DNA from: Bradyrhizobium elkanii WSM2783
GTDB taxonomy: Bacteria > Pseudomonadota > Alphaproteobacteria > Rhizobiales > Xanthobacteraceae
Direction: 5' to 3'
Length of the DNA stretch: 62,751 nucleotides
NCBI RefSeq assembly: GCF_000472865.1
Contig: NZ_AXAP01000047.1
Coordinates: forward strand, 297 to 63,047
In this document: in pieces, positions 44,086 through 52,601 of the stretch
Layout of the letters: the number at the start of each line of letters is the position of its first letter
Position numbering within the stretch: the stretch's first letter is position 1
Notes under the pieces: model-generated
What the model was told of the DNA's origin: nothing
The model's database searches: none
The model's input: the letters and a program-made list of their open reading frames with translations, nothing else
Position numbers and translations under genes: made by a program

Positions 44086-45030
44086 TTATTTGAGGCTACT
44101 CTGATCAGCCTGACGATCAACCATAGCGTCCGAGCGAGCTGATTTGTCTTGTCTCGCCTTCTGGAAGCGCTTGATGTGGGACCAACCGATACGCAGCGTA
44201 GCTTCCATTCTGTCCATGGCGTTGCGCGGGAACCGCGTGCGGCTTCGAAACGAGTCGTACAACGCGGCATTCGCGTTTGGAACGCCAGGTCTCCAAGGTT
44301 TGTTCCAGGTCGTGAAATGAACTATGCTGGGCTTGTGTTCGCCAGCCAGTTCAGAGACGTCGAGCTTCTCGTTGTAAGCGAGATAGTTCCATCGGGAATC
44401 GAGCTTTTTCCAAAAGCCGTCGCACGCAACATTCAGTGCGTCTTGATCCGAGTAGGGAGATCCAGGACAGCGCTTGAGATAGTCTAACGCTGTTTCGACG
44501 ATCTGCGCCTTTCGCCATTGGTGCAGGTCTATCAGAAGTACACCGGCGTTAAAGTAGTCCCGCACGCGAGGTACCGGTAGGCGAACGGTTTGATTTTTAA
44601 TCTGAGAATCGAGACGGTCCAAAACCGCGCCAAGAACATTTCCCTCCAGATCTGTTGCCCAGAGCGCCTGCAAGTCATCAAGAGCAAGAAGGTCGCAGTC
44701 TAGATACAATACCTTGGAGACCGTATCCGGGAAAATACGCGGAATGAGGAATCGAGCGTAGGTGATTTTGGAAATGTAACTAATCGTCGAGAACTCCTGG
44801 AACATTCCCAAGTCCACCTCGATCCATCGGATCGACGCAGAACCATGCGGAAGGGAGTCCAGTATCCTCCTTCGAATACGCTCGGAAAGCCCATCGGCAA
44901 GCACATGAAACTCGAGCGGCTCGCCGCTTCTATCCGTTTCCACAATCGACCGCAGGGTCGTGGCAAGCGGCATGGCATACCGCTTGTCACAGGCGAGCAC
45001 GATTGGACCTCGTATCTGTTTTGACTCCAT
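44086..45030 (-). CDS. Glycosyltransferase family 8
   Basis: 314 residues. GT8 retaining glycosyltransferase pattern: GPIVLACDKRYAMPLATTLRS, then VSKVLYLDCDLLALDDLQAL with the DxD manganese site, RDYFNAGVLLIDLHQWR, PYSDQDALNVACDGFWKKL, and SIVHFTTWNKPW near the C-terminus. It transfers a hexose (galactose or glucose in LgtC/WaaJ relatives) onto a lipid-linked acceptor. Its ATG directly abuts the stop of the upstream GT2 gene, so it is the last gene of the long minus-strand train starting at 53663. Confidence 0.92.
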   Translation of the reverse strand: MESKQIRGPIVLACDKRYAMPLATTLRSIVETDRSGEPLEFHVLADGLSERIRRRILDSLPHGSASIRWIEVDLGMFQEFSTISYISKITYARFLIPRIFPDTVSKVLYLDCDLLALDDLQALWATDLEGNVLGAVLDRLDSQIKNQTVRLPVPRVRDYFNAGVLLIDLHQWRKAQIVETALDYLKRCPGSPYSDQDALNVACDGFWKKLDSRWNYLAYNEKLDVSELAGEHKPSIVHFTTWNKPWRPGVPNANAALYDSFRSRTRFPRNAMDRMEATLRIGWSHIKRFQKARQDKSARSDAMVDRQADQSSLK

Positions 45031-46092
45031 CTAATGACCTACATGGTTCCCGGAAGAGAAACGGCCGCTATCGACCTCGGGTTGATGCTGACTCTTCGGC
45101 GATTGCAATGCCCACCCCAATAGCTTGCCCGGCGTCCTCCTGATGACGGACAAAGCCCATTGACGGCCGCCCTCGCCCGGAATCTTCAGCAATCGCCATA
45201 GCGGCGGCAAGTAACGCAGCCGGCGATCCATAGCCATCGCTTCGCGCATGAGGCCGAGGCCGTCATTGAAGCGTCCCCGTCGCAGCAGCCCGATTCCCCG
45301 ATGGAATATTCGCTCGGCCAATGCACGACGAGCTGAACCTTTCAAGTCACGCGAGGTGCCGAGACGATCCCCGTATTCATCGAAGAAGCTCTCAAACGCG
45401 AGTTGACATTGTCGATAGTCGGATATGATTTCGGCAAAGTACGCGTTAGACATTGCAGTTGAGTGCCTTCGATAGATTGCCTGCACCGCATGGATGCGCG
45501 CCACCGAGCCGCTCGCCGCGAAACGAAGCCACATCTCCATATCACCGCTGTGCGGCAACGATGCTCGATAGCCGCCGATCGCTTTTTGCGTACTCGTTCG
45601 CGCAATAGCGGTAGGCGTCCAAACAAAGTTCGTCGCGGTCGCACACATCTCTTCCAAGAGCTCTTGGCGAGCCCACGTGTAGTTCTGCTTCGGTTCGATA
45701 TTCGGGATCGGAGAATCATCATTCCAATTGACGCATTCGCCATGCGTGAGAACAATGTCCGGATTTTTGTCCATGACTTCGACAGCGCGTTCGAGTGCGC
45801 CGGCAACCAGCAAATCATCCGCAGACAGCAGAAGGAAGTAATCGGCCGAGGCCCAGGCAATTCCCTCATTGTATGTGCCGATATGCCCCTTGTTCTGCTC
45901 ATGCGCGACCACGGTCACTCGGGAATCGTCTCGCGCCAATTTTCTCGCCACCGAGAGCGAATTATCGGACGAAGCGTCGTCGATGATCAGCACGCGAAGA
46001 TCTGCGACGGACTGCCTGAGAACGCTCCCCACGCAGGCTTCGAGGAACCGCCCGTAATTGTAACAGGGTACAACGATATCAACTTTGGCCAT
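45031..46092 (-). CDS. Glycosyltransferase family 2
   Basis: I start it at ATG 46092 (MAKVDIVVPCYNYGRFLEAC), since the fold begins at once there; GTG 46164 and ATG 46158 are alternatives. 353 residues with DIVVPCYNYGRFLE, VLIIDDASSDNSLSVARKL, YFLLLSADDLLVAGALERA and MWLRFAASGSVARIH. These are inverting GT2 signatures, with SADD as the DxD equivalent. A basic C-terminal region (LAERIFHRGIGLLRRGRF) may contact membrane. It sits between an aminotransferase gene and the GT8 gene, so it may use the amino sugar made by the neighbouring enzymes. Confidence 0.88.
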   Translation of the reverse strand: MAKVDIVVPCYNYGRFLEACVGSVLRQSVADLRVLIIDDASSDNSLSVARKLARDDSRVTVVAHEQNKGHIGTYNEGIAWASADYFLLLSADDLLVAGALERAVEVMDKNPDIVLTHGECVNWNDDSPIPNIEPKQNYTWARQELLEEMCATATNFVWTPTAIARTSTQKAIGGYRASLPHSGDMEMWLRFAASGSVARIHAVQAIYRRHSTAMSNAYFAEIISDYRQCQLAFESFFDEYGDRLGTSRDLKGSARRALAERIFHRGIGLLRRGRFNDGLGLMREAMAMDRRLRYLPPLWRLLKIPGEGGRQWALSVIRRTPGKLLGWALQSPKSQHQPEVDSGRFSSGNHVGH

Positions 46093-46171
46093 GCGCCTGA
46101 TTCCCTGAGCCCAACCGAAATGATCGGCGTCACCGGCGCAACTGCCGGCTCGCGACATCGACACGATCTAT

Positions 46172-47311
46172 TTAGACTTGAAGTTCCTTCTTCAAGGTCT
46201 CTGCAATCAGCACCTGGTTCTCGTCAGTCATCTGAGCGTACAGTGGCAGCAGGATCGAGTGATCCTGCGCAAGCTCCGATTGGCGAAGGTCGTGAGGCTG
46301 CTTGTCATTCGAGTAGGGCTTCTCGCGATGCGCACACATGATGCCGCGCCGAGTTGCAATTCCCTTATCGAGAAATCGCTGCATCAACACCTTCTGATCC
46401 ACGCGATCCGGCAGTCTGATGCAGTAGCTCTGCCAGTTCGAACGAGCCCATTGCGGTTCGAAAGGCAAGATCAATCCCTCGATGTTACCGAGCAGTTCCG
46501 TGTAGCGCAAGGCAAGCGAGCGACGGCGCGCGACAAGCTCGGAGAGCCGCTCAAGTTGCTTGCGGCCGACCGAGGCCTGGATATCGGTCATGCGGTAATT
46601 GAAGCCCACCATCAGATAGTCTTCGAAAATCACTTGCGCCGAGCCATGGCGCACTGTGTCCGGCACGCTCATGCCGTGCTGGCGCAGCAGTCTGAACTTT
46701 CGATCCAGCTCCGCGTCCGCGGTGGTGAGCATTCCACCCTCGCCGGTCGTGATGACCTTGCGGGGGTGGAACGAAAAGCACGCGATCAGGCCGTGCGGCT
46801 TGCCGATCCGCTCCCAGTGGCCGTTCACGCGGACCTCGCTGCCGGCGGCACAGGCCGCGTCCTCGATCAGGATGACGCCATGACGATCGGCGATCGTAGC
46901 GAGCGCCGCGAGATCACAGGGCATGCCCATCTGATGAACGGCGATGATCGCACGCGTGCGCGATGTGATCGCCTCGGCTACCCGATCTGGGTCTATGTTG
47001 TACGTGTCCGGGTCGATATCCACGAACACCGGAGTTGCGCCACAATATTTGATGCAGTTGGCTGTTGCGATGAAGGAATGACTTGCGGTAATCACCTCGT
47101 CGCCTGGCCCGATGTTTGCCGCTGTCAAGGCCACGTGCAATGCCGTCGTGCAGTTCGAGACCGCGCACGCATGAGGCGCACCAACCAGAGCAGCGAATTC
47201 CCGCTCGAACGCAGCAACCTGTGGCCCCTGCGAAACCCAGCCGGATAACACGGCCTCGCGAGCCGCGTCGGCCTCCTCCTTGTCAAGAAGCGGAATGGCA
47301 ATCGGGATCAT
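46172..47311 (-). CDS. DegT/DnrJ/EryC1/StrS sugar aminotransferase (first copy)
   Basis: 379 residues. PLP-binding Lys185 in ACFSFHPRKVITTGEGG, Asp151 region in VILIEDAACAAGSE, and the C-terminal VGFNYRMTDIQASVGRKQL. This family moves an amino group from glutamate to a keto-sugar nucleotide, at C3 or C4. The sequence around the lysine (SFHPRKVITTGEGGM) resembles the PseC/ArnB-like branch more than the WbpE-like copy at 49309, so the two probably aminate different positions or sugars. It lies seven bases after a GT2 gene. Cytoplasmic. Confidence 0.92.
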   Translation of the reverse strand: MIPIAIPLLDKEEADAAREAVLSGWVSQGPQVAAFEREFAALVGAPHACAVSNCTTALHVALTAANIGPGDEVITASHSFIATANCIKYCGATPVFVDIDPDTYNIDPDRVAEAITSRTRAIIAVHQMGMPCDLAALATIADRHGVILIEDAACAAGSEVRVNGHWERIGKPHGLIACFSFHPRKVITTGEGGMLTTADAELDRKFRLLRQHGMSVPDTVRHGSAQVIFEDYLMVGFNYRMTDIQASVGRKQLERLSELVARRRSLALRYTELLGNIEGLILPFEPQWARSNWQSYCIRLPDRVDQKVLMQRFLDKGIATRRGIMCAHREKPYSNDKQPHDLRQSELAQDHSILLPLYAQMTDENQVLIAETLKKELQV

Positions 47312-47318
47312 TGCGCCC

Positions 47319-48179
47319 TCATTTGAGTGAATCTGCGGTTAGCGCTGCACGAGAAGTCTCATCGCGTTGCCAGAGATGGGCTCCACTTCGGGAAGCCATG
47401 CTCGCCCTGCGCCGGGCAACAATGTTGACACAACAGTAGACCAGTAATCCGGGCCACAAGTGAGGCTCTTTGAACAGTGCAACGAGCGTCCGATGATTGG
47501 CTTCCGCTTTGTTGACGCGCAGTTCGGGAAAGCGCTGGACGAGCTCGAATATTCCCCTGTAGGCACGCGTTCTGACCGCGATCAGTTGCAGCACAGTGCG
47601 TGGGGGGAATACCGTGGAGCTGACGTAGGGTAGTGTCTCCCGCTCTCCTGGTCTGAACTGAAGGCAAACATAGGTATCATCAGCAATGACATCCGGAAAC
47701 TGGCCGAATCGCCTGCGCCCCGCCTCGGATAAGGCGTAGACGCCAGACCCACCGATTCCCTGGCGCGAAGATGGCAGCCGTGACCGAATTCCGTAGTATT
47801 TGCGGACCAGCCAGGAACAGCCCGTCACATTGATCTCGGCGGTAGGTGCCGCCGCCAAAACGTCGCCTCGCTCGAGGCGTTTCGCCAGAGCTCGAACGGC
47901 GTCAAGCGACAGAACAATATCGGCGTCAGCATAAATCCTAGGAAACCCATTTGAGATTTGATCACCCAGATTCAGCGCGTGGGTTTTGCTTGCGATATCC
48001 GACTCGACAACATGGACGGCCGGACTGAAGCGCCGGGCGACGTTCGCAGTGTCGTCGGTACACCCGTTACAAACGACAACCACGCCGATTTCGTCCGAAG
48101 CCGGGTCGGTGACCCACTGGCTCAGCGTCCGCGCAATCACGGAACTCTCGTTGTGGGCCGGAACGACGATCGAAATCAT
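47319..48179 (-). CDS. Glycosyltransferase family 2
   Basis: 286 residues. ISIVVPAHNESSVIARTLSQ, GVVVVCNGCTDDTANVARRF, KTHALNLGDQISNGFPRIYADADIVLSLDAVRAL (DADI supplies the metal-binding DxD). The NESxxI and NGCxDDT text is typical of the dolichyl-phosphate-sugar-synthase-like side of GT2. The C-terminal part has one possible membrane stretch (LWPGLLVYCCVNIVARR). It probably works on the repeat unit, or makes a lipid-phosphate sugar. It is seven bases upstream of the aminotransferase on the same strand. Confidence 0.86.
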   Translation of the reverse strand: MISIVVPAHNESSVIARTLSQWVTDPASDEIGVVVVCNGCTDDTANVARRFSPAVHVVESDIASKTHALNLGDQISNGFPRIYADADIVLSLDAVRALAKRLERGDVLAAAPTAEINVTGCSWLVRKYYGIRSRLPSSRQGIGGSGVYALSEAGRRRFGQFPDVIADDTYVCLQFRPGERETLPYVSSTVFPPRTVLQLIAVRTRAYRGIFELVQRFPELRVNKAEANHRTLVALFKEPHLWPGLLVYCCVNIVARRRASMASRSGAHLWQRDETSRAALTADSLK

Positions 48180-48237
48180 GGCTAGCCGGGTCGGAATGGA
48201 TCAAACTCGCCCGCGAGCAGCGGCAGTGCGATCGGCA

Positions 48238-49242
48238 TCACGAAGCCACCGCTTCTTTCTGGCGCGATGGCTCGAGCGATCCGCGTTCGACTCGCCACCA
48301 TTTCACAAGATCGGCAAGTCCCTGCTCAAGCGGCACACTCGAGCGGAAGCCGAGCAGGCGCTCCGCCTTTCCCGTCGAAGCCAGGCGGCGCGGCACCGGA
48401 TTGACCGATCGCTCCGGAGCGAATTCCGGCGACAAGCCACGATGGCCCATCACCGAAGCGAGGGTCGTAGCAAGCTGCAACAGGCTGGTCTCGGTCCCGC
48501 TGGCGACGTTGAAAACCTGATCGGTGAGCTTTGCCCTCGCTCCCATAATGTTGGCGCGAGCAACATCGCGAACATGGATGAAATCCATGGTCTGCTGACC
48601 GTCGCCGAAGATAATCGGGGGCAGGCCCGCTTCCAGCCGCTCCATCCAGCGGATCAGCACCTCGGTATAGCGGCCATGGATGTCCATGCGGTCGCCATAG
48701 ACATTGAAATAGCGGAAGGCGACGTAGTCGAGCCCGTGCATGTCGTTGAAGGTGCGCAGCAGCCCTTCGTTGAAGGCCTTGGCCGCCCCATAAAGGGTAC
48801 GGTTGTCGTAAGGATTCTGCCGCTCCGTCGTGGGAAACTCCTCCGCCATGCCGTACACCGATGCGGAGGACGCGGCGATGACCTTCTGGACATTGTGCTT
48901 GACGCACATTTCGAGCAGATCGAACGTGGCGTCGACCATGACTTCCATGGCCAAGCGCGGCTCGGCGGCGCAATGGGTGATGCGGAGCGCGGCCTGATGA
49001 AAGACTATGTCGGCCGCCTGCACCAGCGCTGCCATGAGCTTGCCGTCGCGTATGTCTCCGTGGACGAGGCGCACAGGACCGCGCGAGACGGCGCGCTGAA
49101 GATTTTCGGGCCGTCCTCTCACCATGTTATCAAGCGCGACGATCTCGAGGCACCCTTCGTCGCACAACAGGTCAATGATGTGCGAGCCGATAAAGCCGGC
49201 GCCACCCGTAACCAGAATCCGCCTACCCTTCAGATCAGCCAA
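48238..49242 (-). CDS. NAD-dependent epimerase/dehydratase (extended SDR)
   Basis: 334 residues. NAD-binding VTGGAGFIGSHIIDLL at residues 11-26, Ser126 in AASSASVYG, catalytic Tyr151 and Lys155 in LYGAAKAFNEG, and the extended-SDR FRYFNVYGDRMD. The family includes UDP-glucose/UDP-GlcNAc 4-epimerases and 4,6-dehydratases. RTLYGAAKAFNE and MDIHGRYTEVLIRWMERL match a group of epimerases often seen next to DegT aminotransferases. It may invert C4 of the amino-sugar precursor or provide a keto intermediate. It lies between the GT2 and second aminotransferase genes in the train. Confidence 0.9.
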   Translation of the reverse strand: MADLKGRRILVTGGAGFIGSHIIDLLCDEGCLEIVALDNMVRGRPENLQRAVSRGPVRLVHGDIRDGKLMAALVQAADIVFHQAALRITHCAAEPRLAMEVMVDATFDLLEMCVKHNVQKVIAASSASVYGMAEEFPTTERQNPYDNRTLYGAAKAFNEGLLRTFNDMHGLDYVAFRYFNVYGDRMDIHGRYTEVLIRWMERLEAGLPPIIFGDGQQTMDFIHVRDVARANIMGARAKLTDQVFNVASGTETSLLQLATTLASVMGHRGLSPEFAPERSVNPVPRRLASTGKAERLLGFRSSVPLEQGLADLVKWWRVERGSLEPSRQKEAVAS

Positions 49243-49308
49243 GACGCTCTCCTGTTGTTGGACCTCGGCAAGCAGACGTGCATGACATGCTGCTTTGACC
49301 GGGATGCC

Positions 49309-50418
49309 TTAGGCAGCCTCGACAAGTACCGCCTTCTGCAGCCGAGACACGACTTCTGCCACCTGGTCCGGCCGCAGTTCCGGATAGATCGGTAACGAGA
49401 GGAATTCGTTCGCCAGCAGTTCGGTGACAGGATAGTCGCCCGCGCGACAGCCAAGATTCGCGTAGGCCTTCTGCAGGTGAACCGGAACGGGATAGTGAAT
49501 GCCCACACCAATTCCGCCCTCCTGCAGCGCCTTCAGCGCCTCGTCACGCTGGGGAAGCCTTACCGCGTAGACGTGGTAGACATGCCGGCTGTAGGTCGGC
49601 GCTCGGGGCCCTTCAAACGGAAGCTTCTCGAGCAGGGCATCATACTGCCCAGCAACTGCTCGCCGCCCCTCGGTCCAGGACTCGAGATGGTCCATTTTGA
49701 CGGACAGCACGGCGCCCTGAATGCCGTCCATGCGGAAATTGTAGCCAGCGACAACGTGATTGTATTTGGATTCCTGCCCCCAATCACGGAGCAGCGAAAT
49801 TCGTCGCGCGAGGTCAGGGCTGTTGGTAACCACCGCTCCGCCCTCCCCGTATGCTCCCAGATTCTTGCCGGGATAGAAGCTGAAGCAGCCGAGATCGCCG
49901 ACGGATCCCGCGCGCCGGCCCTTGTATTCCGCACCATGCGCCTGCGCCGCGTCCTCGATGACGACGAGCCCGTGGCGGCGAGCGATCTGCATGATCGGAT
50001 CCATGTCCGCCATTAGTCCGTGCAAATGCACAGGCAGTATCGCCTTCGTTCGCGGCGTGATCGCGGCTTCTATCAAGGCCGGGTCCATTGTCCAGGAGAC
50101 CGGGTCGACGTCCACGAAGACCGGCTTGGCGCCGCAGTACAGGATCGCCGCGGTCGTGGCGACGAACGTCATCGACACGGTGATCACCTCATCGCCCGGC
50201 CCAATGTCGGCTGCGAGCAGCGCAAGATGCAGCGCCGAGGTTCCACTATTGACCGCGCGGCAGTGATCAACGTTGCAGTAAGCTGCAAAGCGATCCTCAA
50301 AGGCGGCGACGTCCGGCCCCAGAACAAATTGAGTGCTGTCGATGACCCGCGCAACCGCGGCATCAATCTGTGGCTTGATTTGGCGATACTGAGCCTTCAG
50401 ATCCAGAAAAGGTATCAA
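49309..50418 (-). CDS. DegT/DnrJ/EryC1/StrS sugar aminotransferase (WbpE-like copy)
   Basis: 369 residues. PLP Lys185 in CFSFYPGKNLGAYGEGG, and VVIEDAAQAHGAEYKGRRAG with the Asp pairing the pyridinium nitrogen. SFYPGKNLGA is the signature of WbpE-like enzymes, which aminate the 3-keto group of UDP-GlcNAc-derived uronic acids using glutamate. With the acetyltransferase at 50549 and the Gfo/Idh oxidoreductase at 52602 it makes a coherent oxidation, amination, acetylation set. An AT-rich gap of 130 bases (50449-50499 with two ATTAAAT words) separates it from the acetyltransferase, so it may have its own promoter. Confidence 0.93.
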   Translation of the reverse strand: MIPFLDLKAQYRQIKPQIDAAVARVIDSTQFVLGPDVAAFEDRFAAYCNVDHCRAVNSGTSALHLALLAADIGPGDEVITVSMTFVATTAAILYCGAKPVFVDVDPVSWTMDPALIEAAITPRTKAILPVHLHGLMADMDPIMQIARRHGLVVIEDAAQAHGAEYKGRRAGSVGDLGCFSFYPGKNLGAYGEGGAVVTNSPDLARRISLLRDWGQESKYNHVVAGYNFRMDGIQGAVLSVKMDHLESWTEGRRAVAGQYDALLEKLPFEGPRAPTYSRHVYHVYAVRLPQRDEALKALQEGGIGVGIHYPVPVHLQKAYANLGCRAGDYPVTELLANEFLSLPIYPELRPDQVAEVVSRLQKAVLVEAA

Positions 50419-50448
50419 GTGGTTATCCTCTCCGGGCCGCCCGGACCC

Positions 50449-50499
50449 AATAAATATATTAAATGATTATTCCAGATAAAATTAAATCATATAAATCGC
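50449..50499 (-). promoter_or_regulatory. AT-rich block upstream of the WbpE-like gene
   Basis: Contains AATAAATATATTAAATG, AAATTAAATCATATAAATC and further T-A steps in an otherwise GC-rich train. It is the only wide AT gap within the 44-54 kb gene train and may carry an internal promoter or silencer site. Confidence 0.42.
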
Positions 50500-50548
50500 A
50501 CGATGAAAATAGCCGCACGAAGAAATTTGGGTTGAATCCAATCCTTGA

Positions 50549-51043
50549 TTAACGGTCTGCGGCTTCTGCCGCGACGTGGCGCGGTTCACGAACCTGCGCG
50601 GGTACGCCAGCAACAATCGCCTGCGGTGGAACGTCCCTTGTCACCACCGAGCCGGCGCCCACGATGGCCCCAGCGCCGACCGTGACACCGCAGAGAATGG
50701 TGGCGTTGGAGCCGATGGATGCCCCTCGGCCGATGTGGGTTCGTTCGACCTTCCAGTCCGCAGGTCCCTGCAGCTTGCCGTCTGCAGTGGTTGCTCTCGG
50801 GTATTTGTCGTTGGTGAACATCACGCCATGCCCGATGAAAACCTCGTCCTCGATGGTCACGCCTTCACAGATGAAGCTGTGTGAAGATATCTTGCAGCGC
50901 GCCCCGATTTTCGCGCCGATCTGGATTTCGACGAAAGTTCCTATCCTTGTGTCGTCCCCGACCGAACAGCCATAGAGATTAACGAGATCCGGATGGAATA
51001 TTCGGACGTCGCGACCGAGTTGAACGTCCTTTGCGATAGGCAT
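50549..51043 (-). CDS. WbpD-like sugar N-acetyltransferase
   Basis: 164 residues forming a left-handed beta-helix of hexapeptide repeats (VSVGDDTRIGTFVEIQIGAKIG-type units: DDTRIGTFVEIQ, IGARCKISSHSFICEGV, IGHGVMFTND, IGSNATILCGVTVG). HSFICEG and GHGVMFTNDKYPR match the WbpD/QdtC-like group, which acetylates the C3 amine of UDP-amino-uronic acids from acetyl-CoA. It follows the aminotransferase step and is consistent with that enzyme's product. Trimeric and cytoplasmic by family knowledge. It lies 37 bases downstream of the flippase gene. Confidence 0.88.
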   Translation of the reverse strand: MPIAKDVQLGRDVRIFHPDLVNLYGCSVGDDTRIGTFVEIQIGAKIGARCKISSHSFICEGVTIEDEVFIGHGVMFTNDKYPRATTADGKLQGPADWKVERTHIGRGASIGSNATILCGVTVGAGAIVGAGSVVTRDVPPQAIVAGVPAQVREPRHVAAEAADR

Positions 51044-51080
51044 CTGCTATCTCCAAGCTCTCAACAACCTTGCAACACTC

Positions 51081-52598
51081 TCATAGACGCCGCAGCCTAA
51101 GCCACGGCGCAATCACAACTACCCCACCTGCCGCTCGATAAAGGTGATGCAGCAGCGGGTGTCCGGTGAGCATCAGCCCGAGCCCCCAACAGAGGGCGGC
51201 GACACCGCACGCAACGATCAGGCCAACGAAGGATGGTACGATCCTCGCTTCGATGAGCGCCGCGCAGACCATCATACCTGAAGCGGACATGGCCGTCACA
51301 ACGCCGCTCTTCAGCAAAGCACGAGAAAGGTGTTTTGGCTCAAGGGCAAGCCGTCGACCGATGAAATACAAAGCCACAGCAGCCTGGAACGGCAAGGTCA
51401 ACAATGCTGAAGCTGCCACGGCCTCGGCCCCAAAGAAAGCCGCGCACAGAATGACGAGAAGCGAGGGCGGTAGGGAGATCAAGGACGACGTGAGCGCGTC
51501 GCGCACGCTGCCTGTAGCCACCAATGTCGGATAGCTCAAACAGGCGCCGAACAGCGCCAAATTCGCGACGCAGAGAAAGCGAACCAGAGGCACGATTTCC
51601 AGCCAGTTCTGACCGAGAAGGATCAGAATGATCGGATGCGCCATGATCGCGATGAAGAGCAGAAAGGGCCACTGCACAACCGAAAGCAGCTCAACCGCAT
51701 CAAGATAGGCACTCCTCAGACCCGCCGCATCTCTGCTCCTCGAGACAAGGGCGGGCATGATGATGGGGTTCAAGACCTGCACGACGAGCCTGTCGAAAAC
51801 CTGAGTTATGCTCGTGGCGCGGCTGTACAAGCCGACAGAGGTGAAGTCGAGAATCTTCGCCAGAAACAGCTGAGGCGACAGATTATACAACACATTTATG
51901 ATGCTTATGCCGCTCGAATACAGGCCGAACCTGACGACGTCACGAAAATCCGCAACCGACGGCCGAAACACGCCGAAATCGCGATGCTGCCTCAGCAACA
52001 TGATAGTCAAGACCACGTTGCCGGCTACGCCGCCCCAAACGGGCGCCATAAAACCAAAGCTCGACATTGCAAGTGCGATGGATACCGCGGCCGCCACGAC
52101 GCCGGATACAAGATTGCAGATGGCGAGCTTTCCGAACGCCATGTCACGGCGAAACAGGCCGGTAATCGTTCCAGAGAATGGTGCAAGCAGGAAGCTCAGC
52201 GCCGAGACCGCGATCCCTTTCTGCAAACTTTCCTGGTCGAATAGCTGGGACAGAACGCCCGACAGTGCGAGCAGCACCAGCCCGGTGAGTGCCGAAATTC
52301 CAAACGTGACCGTGAAAGCAGTCTGCACGCTGGCGCGCGACAACTCGCGCTTCTGAACCAGGTAATTGGCACCTCCGAACTCCTGGAAGGACGCGACAAC
52401 GACTGCCGTCACAGCATTGACAACCGCATAAATCCCGAACTCCGCCGGCGTCAGCAGACGTGCCAGCACGGCAGTCGTGACCAGGAACACAACAAGATTG
52501 CCGTAGCGTTCGATCGCTGAAAAGAAGATCGAACGTTGCACGGAGCGTCGCGAACCCGGCGCGGTGCCTGACGGACCAGGCTGATCAAGGCCCTTCAT
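51081..52598 (-). CDS. Wzx-like lipopolysaccharide/polysaccharide flippase
   Basis: 505 residues with about 12-14 hydrophobic helices (NLVVFLVTTAVLARLLTPAEF, AVVNAVTAVVVASFQEFGG, FLLFIAIMAHPIILILLGQ, VGLIVACGVAALCWGLGLM). The early ARLLTPAEFGIYAVVNAV text and the helix pattern fit the polysaccharide transporter branch of the MOP superfamily. It moves undecaprenyl-pyrophosphate-linked repeat units from the cytoplasmic to the periplasmic face. It starts three bases after the oxidoreductase stop. Together with the Wzy-like protein and the Wzc/Wza pair it completes a Wzy-dependent pathway. Confidence 0.9.
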   Translation of the reverse strand: MKGLDQPGPSGTAPGSRRSVQRSIFFSAIERYGNLVVFLVTTAVLARLLTPAEFGIYAVVNAVTAVVVASFQEFGGANYLVQKRELSRASVQTAFTVTFGISALTGLVLLALSGVLSQLFDQESLQKGIAVSALSFLLAPFSGTITGLFRRDMAFGKLAICNLVSGVVAAAVSIALAMSSFGFMAPVWGGVAGNVVLTIMLLRQHRDFGVFRPSVADFRDVVRFGLYSSGISIINVLYNLSPQLFLAKILDFTSVGLYSRATSITQVFDRLVVQVLNPIIMPALVSRSRDAAGLRSAYLDAVELLSVVQWPFLLFIAIMAHPIILILLGQNWLEIVPLVRFLCVANLALFGACLSYPTLVATGSVRDALTSSLISLPPSLLVILCAAFFGAEAVAASALLTLPFQAAVALYFIGRRLALEPKHLSRALLKSGVVTAMSASGMMVCAALIEARIVPSFVGLIVACGVAALCWGLGLMLTGHPLLHHLYRAAGGVVVIAPWLRLRRL

Positions 52599-52601
52599 CT
52601 A

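Noticed and set aside
47986..49395. Plus-strand open frame of 469 codons across the GT2 and epimerase genes
   Set aside because: It spans two well-supported minus-strand genes and their gap, and its text has no domain.
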